From Clostridiaceae bacterium (GTDB taxonomy: Bacteria > Bacillota > Clostridia > Lachnospirales > Lachnospiraceae), in assembly GCA_910574345.1 (NCBI GenBank), contig CAJSZV010000011.1, positions 124,001 through 188,000 on the forward strand: a DNA stretch of 64,000 nt. The letters are read 5' to 3'. Numbering within the stretch: the first letter of the stretch is position 1; the number at the start of each line of letters is the position of its first letter. The notes under the pieces were generated by a model that saw only the letters and a list, made by a program, of their open reading frames with translations, made no database searches and was not told where the DNA came from. The position numbers and the translations under genes were made by a program. Below are positions 60,834-64,000 of this stretch, piece by piece.

Positions 60834-62347
60834 TATTTTTCCTCCAGGCTCCGGTAACTGATGGCCTCGCACAGATGTTCATGACAGATATTCTCCTCCT
60901 CTGCCAGATCCGCAATGGTTCTGGCCACTTTGAGAATCCGCCCATATGCCCTGGCACTTAAATTCATATTCCGATATATCTTCTCAAAGAACCGTTCATC
61001 CTCCTTTTTTAACCGGCAAAATCTCCCAATATCTTCCCTTGTCATCTCGCTGTTAAACCGCTTGCCAAAATTCATAAGTCTCGCAGTCTGAATCCTCCTG
61101 GCCTGCTCCACTCTTCTTCGAATCTGTGATGAGGATTCCTGGGGACTGGTATCCTTAAGCTCCTCAAAGCTTACAGGCGCCGCCTCCACACAGATGTCGA
61201 TCCGGTCCAGAATGGGCTTGGATATCCTTCCCAGATATCTCTTTACCTGCTGCTGGCTGCATCGGCATCTGTTCCGGTCAGGATAATAACCGCATTCACA
61301 GGGATTCATAGCGGCCACAAGCATAAAATTGGCGGGAAATTCATACCTGCCGCTGACTCTTGACAAAATTACCTTTCTGCTCTCCAAAGGCTGGCGCATC
61401 ATCTCAATGCTGTCCTTGGAAAATTCGGGAAATTCATCTAAAAACAGCACACCCCCTGATGCCAGGGAGATTTCGCCCGGCATAGGATTCCTTCCGCCTC
61501 CTGTCAGAGCTCTGCCGGTAACGGAATGATGGGGTCTGCGGAATGGCCTGTTCTTCAGAAGTCTTCCCTCCTTGGGAAGGAGCCCGCATATGCTGTATAC
61601 CTTGGATATCTCCAGCCGTTCTCCCCGGGTGCAGGACGGCATAATGGTGGGAATTCTCTCTGCAATCATAGTCTTTCCCGCTCCTGCAGGCCCGATATAC
61701 AGAAGATTATGGTAACCTGCCACTGCCACTTCCGTGGCGCGCTTCATGAGAAACTGCCCCTGAACCTCCTCATAATCCACAGAGTAGGCCTCTTCTTCCT
61801 CATCATCCTGCTCCTCCCTGATCTCTTGTGCCGGCCATGGATTTCCCATAAACTCCGCCATCTGTCTCAAACTTTCAATACCGATAACCCGTATCCCCTC
61901 AATGGCACGGCCCTCTCTCACATTATCTTTAGGCAGAAAGCAGTTCTTCCAACCTCTCTCTTTCGCCGCCGACACCATGGAGAGAATCCCTCTTACAGGT
62001 TTCAGCTCCCCATTGAGCCCCAGTTCTCCTATGAGTGCAGCATCCCTTAACATGCCGTCATCCAGAATCCCATAGGCGCACAGCATACTCACGGCAATGG
62101 GAAAGTCAAATCCCGTCCCCCCTTTTCTTATATCCGCCGGCGACAGATTGACCGTCACCTTCTGGGGCCTGAAATGATAACCGGAATTCTTAAGAGCCGT
62201 CCTCACCCGGTCCTGGGCCTCCCTCACCTCTGATGACAGCACGCCCACCATGGTAACTCCCGGAAGTCCCTCTCCCACATCAACCTCCACAGACACAAAA
62301 TATCCCTCCATGCCCCGAAGGCCCACACTATTCACTTTACTGAACAC
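60821..62347 (-). CDS. comM: ComM / YifB family Mg-chelatase-like AAA ATPase
   Basis: 508 aa. The N-terminal Lon-protease-like fold (VEVDVGEGLPGVTMVGVLSSEVREAQDRV) is followed by an AAA+ domain with Walker A GPAGAGKT and a Walker B FLDEFPEF, and a C-terminal Mg-chelatase-type domain. A CxxC/CxC cluster (CECGYYPDRNRCRCS) is present. In transformable bacteria ComM extends branch migration during recombination. The start is GTG 62347, with AGGAGG 7 nt before. First gene of the comM-dprA-topA run. Confidence 0.95.
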   Translation of the reverse strand: MFSKVNSVGLRGMEGYFVSVEVDVGEGLPGVTMVGVLSSEVREAQDRVRTALKNSGYHFRPQKVTVNLSPADIRKGGTGFDFPIAVSMLCAYGILDDGMLRDAALIGELGLNGELKPVRGILSMVSAAKERGWKNCFLPKDNVREGRAIEGIRVIGIESLRQMAEFMGNPWPAQEIREEQDDEEEEAYSVDYEEVQGQFLMKRATEVAVAGYHNLLYIGPAGAGKTMIAERIPTIMPSCTRGERLEISKVYSICGLLPKEGRLLKNRPFRRPHHSVTGRALTGGGRNPMPGEISLASGGVLFLDEFPEFSKDSIEMMRQPLESRKVILSRVSGRYEFPANFMLVAAMNPCECGYYPDRNRCRCSQQQVKRYLGRISKPILDRIDICVEAAPVSFEELKDTSPQESSSQIRRRVEQARRIQTARLMNFGKRFNSEMTREDIGRFCRLKKEDERFFEKIYRNMNLSARAYGRILKVARTIADLAEEENICHEHLCEAISYRSLEEKYWNS

Positions 62348-62587
62348 AAACTAACCTCCTTTTCTCTCAGATCGTCTTTACATAAGGAATTATGGTACGA
62401 AACATGTACCGGAAAGCACAGAACCTGTGCCAACGATAATAGATTCCTGATAAATCAACTATACTGTATCCTGAAAAAAAAGGCAAGCTAAATTTCCCAA
62501 ACTTTCCTCAAATCCAGCGCTGTCCGAAAGCAGTCCAAGGGTTATCTGAGCTGCTGCGCTGTCTAAAGAGAGATATCTTCCCTCTGT

Positions 62588-63352
62588 CTAAACGCTTCCT
62601 TGAAACTCCGTCATATAGGGACGGAAGCGAAGAGGAAGATGGCCCCGCTGGCAGACATAATTGGTCCGTTCCCCTATGGCGATGCTGCTGTGGAATGTCT
62701 TCCACAGCTTTTCAAATTCTTTCTGGTCCGTTCCTGCCCTCAGACGGCTCTTCCACTCCTCACTGTCTGTCTGCATCATCAGCCAGCCCAAGTCAGCCTT
62801 ATGGATCACGGACTTTCCTCTGCCTTCATCGTAGATGATCCAGTTCTCTCCACCAAGACGGTCTGCAAAGTGAGGCGCCATCAGAACGATGACATCATTC
62901 TTCGGCCCGACGGTACACAAAAGCACGCCCTCCTCCGTATTAGAAAAACGGGCAAACTCTATGAGAAGATGGGCTTCGTTTCCCACATTCCGGTTCATGG
63001 AAAATATCTCGTACACTGCCGGTATCTGCAGCATCCTGGTAATATCCCCTCTGTAATTGAGGGCATAGACCAGAAAGCGGTAGATCCGGTCCGCCTTCTC
63101 TTCCTCTCTGCTCAGGGAAGCACGAAATACCATCTCGTAGGCTTCCTGCCCCGCTCTTTTTCGTATGGAATCTATGACCTTCTCTGTCTTTTCCTCTGTC
63201 TCCTCCACCTGGCGGTATTCGCAGAACATGCGGATATTGCCCCGGTTCTCCAGCTCCAATCCCACATTGGCATGACCCAGCCGGCTCGTCCAGGCATCAT
63301 AAACCCCGCACAAAATTCCTTCCAGACTATCCCTGCACACAAATATGGTCAT
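62588..63352 (-). CDS. TIGR03915 family DNA metabolism protein (DUF4130)
   Basis: 254 aa. The start TIFVCRDSLEGILCGVYDAW and the C-terminal part HLLIEFARFSNTEEGVLLCTVGPKNDVI, with APHFADRLGGENWIIYDEGRGKSVIH, match the DUF4130/TIGR03915 family, which is almost always paired with a radical-SAM protein (TIGR03916). That partner lies just upstream. Together they are predicted to modify or repair DNA, but the reaction is not known. The ATG at 63352 follows AAGGGAG. The 240-bp gap downstream to comM has no clear terminator. Confidence 0.85.
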   Translation of the reverse strand: MTIFVCRDSLEGILCGVYDAWTSRLGHANVGLELENRGNIRMFCEYRQVEETEEKTEKVIDSIRKRAGQEAYEMVFRASLSREEEKADRIYRFLVYALNYRGDITRMLQIPAVYEIFSMNRNVGNEAHLLIEFARFSNTEEGVLLCTVGPKNDVIVLMAPHFADRLGGENWIIYDEGRGKSVIHKADLGWLMMQTDSEEWKSRLRAGTDQKEFEKLWKTFHSSIAIGERTNYVCQRGHLPLRFRPYMTEFQGSV

Positions 63353-63369
63353 CTGATCATCTCTCCCTT

Positions 63370-64000
63370 CTACAGCTGCCCGAACACTGCCGTATGCACA
63401 TCCTGCATTGTGGAAGGCTGGTTCAGCCACCCGTCGTCAAACATGGACAGCTGCCTGTAGCTGTCCGTGTTCCCGATGTCCCACACCTTCCTTTTTTCCA
63501 CACCGATAAGCTGGCTGGCAATAAAATTCTGGTCAACTTTCACCGGATACATCATCCTCCCTTTACAGGTAATGAAGTAAAGTGCACGCTTTAACACCAC
63601 TCCCAGTCTTTTCAGATCCTCAAAATCCAGAGCCGCACCCCTCCTGGCCGCCACAATCCTTTTAGCCGACTTTACTCCGATTCCCGGAACCCTTAAGATG
63701 GCGGCATAATCCGCCTTGTTCACCTCCACGGGAAACAGCTCCATATGAGCAAGGGCCCAGTCACACTTGGGATCCAGAAGCACATTAAAATGAGGCTTTG
63801 TCTCTGTCAGAAGTTCCTCCGCCCGAAAACCATAAAACCGCATAAGCCAGTCTGCCTGATACAGCCTGTGTTCACGCAGAAGCGGCGGGCCTCCCGGAAG
63901 CACAGGAAGCAGGCTGTCGTCATTGACTCTGACAAATGCAGAATAGAAAACTCTCTTTAAGTCATAGTTGTCATAGAGCGCCTGGGCAACCTGAATCATC
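63370..64000 (-). CDS. Putative DNA modification/repair radical-SAM protein (TIGR03916), partial (N-terminus beyond window)
   Basis: Only the last ~210 codons are inside the window, so the CxxxCxxC cluster is not seen. The C-terminal features fit the family: FYSAFVRVNDDSLLP, LYQADWLMRFYGF, and a helix-hairpin-helix DNA-binding motif RVPGIGVKSAKRIVAARR (about 103-120 of the visible part). The end is 17 bp ahead of the DUF4130 partner. An ATG at 63999 is internal and not the true start. Confidence 0.87.
   Translation of the reverse strand, partial: MIQVAQALYDNYDLKRVFYSAFVRVNDDSLLPVLPGGPPLLREHRLYQADWLMRFYGFRAEELLTETKPHFNVLLDPKCDWALAHMELFPVEVNKADYAAILRVPGIGVKSAKRIVAARRGAALDFEDLKRLGVVLKRALYFITCKGRMMYPVKVDQNFIASQLIGVEKRKVWDIGNTDSYRQLSMFDDGWLNQPSTMQDVHTAVFGQL

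Noticed and set aside
59670-60872. dprA start at ATG 60872
   Set aside because: It lies well inside comM without a ribosome site, whereas TTG 60833 has GGAGG at 7 nt.
1-64000. CRISPR arrays, tRNA or rRNA genes, replication origin
   Set aside because: No spaced short repeats, cloverleaf genes, rRNA segments or DnaA-box clusters were seen by reading; the only regular arrays are the 87-bp and 36-bp tandem repeats.

Overview
The window looks like chromosome of a Gram-positive, spore-forming anaerobe of the Clostridia, most likely Lachnospiraceae (inferred). Supporting signs are roughly 50% GC, strong AGGAGG ribosome binding sites, a comM-dprA-topA-codY block, CodY itself, a Csp-type subtilisin protease, a minimal two-gene SufCB system, BglG/LicR-type PTS regulators and the paired DUF4130/radical-SAM proteins. 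No tRNA, rRNA or CRISPR array was seen. Nearly all genes lie on the minus strand.

Layout. 1-9.2 kb: partial folC, a cytoplasmic hybrid histidine kinase, and a beta-glucoside unit (LicR-type regulator, 6-phospho-beta-glucosidase, PTS IIC). 9.2-14.7 kb: small accessory genes (secreted protein, NimA-like flavoprotein, DUF3781, DinB-like, DUF4375-like, a RecG/AlbA-like remnant) and a divergent HxlR/flavin-reductase pair. 14.8-19.4 kb: a membrane protein and a very large surface protein (Glu-rich repeats, cysteine-peptidase-like domain, BspA leucine-rich repeats, SLH domains). 19.5-27 kb: a G-rich cluster of small acetyltransferases, VOC proteins and membrane proteins, scattered with gene fragments and an internally deleted IS66 element. 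27-33.2 kb: a LysM protein, a serpin lipoprotein, a zinc-ribbon/sce7726 nuclease-like pair, and a flagellin carrying an inserted HExxH metallopeptidase (flagellinolysin) behind a sigma-28 type promoter. 33.3-42.6 kb: a catabolic locus with an aspartate-dehydrogenase-like protein, an atypical 2-hydroxyacid dehydrogenase, a LicR-like regulator, a complete lactose/cellobiose-family PTS (IIB, IIC, IIA), a GH78-like glycosidase and a DUF554 membrane protein. An 87-bp tandem repeat lies ahead of the glycosidase.

42.7-49.1 kb: a MATE transporter, then LysR-TatB-TatA-TatC divergent from a Tat-exported lipoprotein flavoprotein with an FMN-attachment motif. This looks like a self-contained extracellular reductase module with its own export machinery. 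49.1-50.8 kb: an AbiEi-like regulator, a small membrane protein and a PIN-type RNase in a row, behind a consensus promoter that carries two 18-bp direct repeats. 51.0-51.7 kb is an AT-rich scar with a broken kinase gene. 51.7-64 kb is mostly housekeeping: Csp-type protease, SufB/SufC, a DUF4349 lipoprotein, CodY, TopA, DprA, ComM, a DUF4130 protein and the end of its radical-SAM partner.

Strongest leads for new biology: the flagellinolysin, the LysR/Tat/flavoprotein module, the AbiEi-like/membrane/PIN trio with its built-in operator, the dehydrogenase/PTS/GH78 locus, and the tandemly repeated translation-start region.
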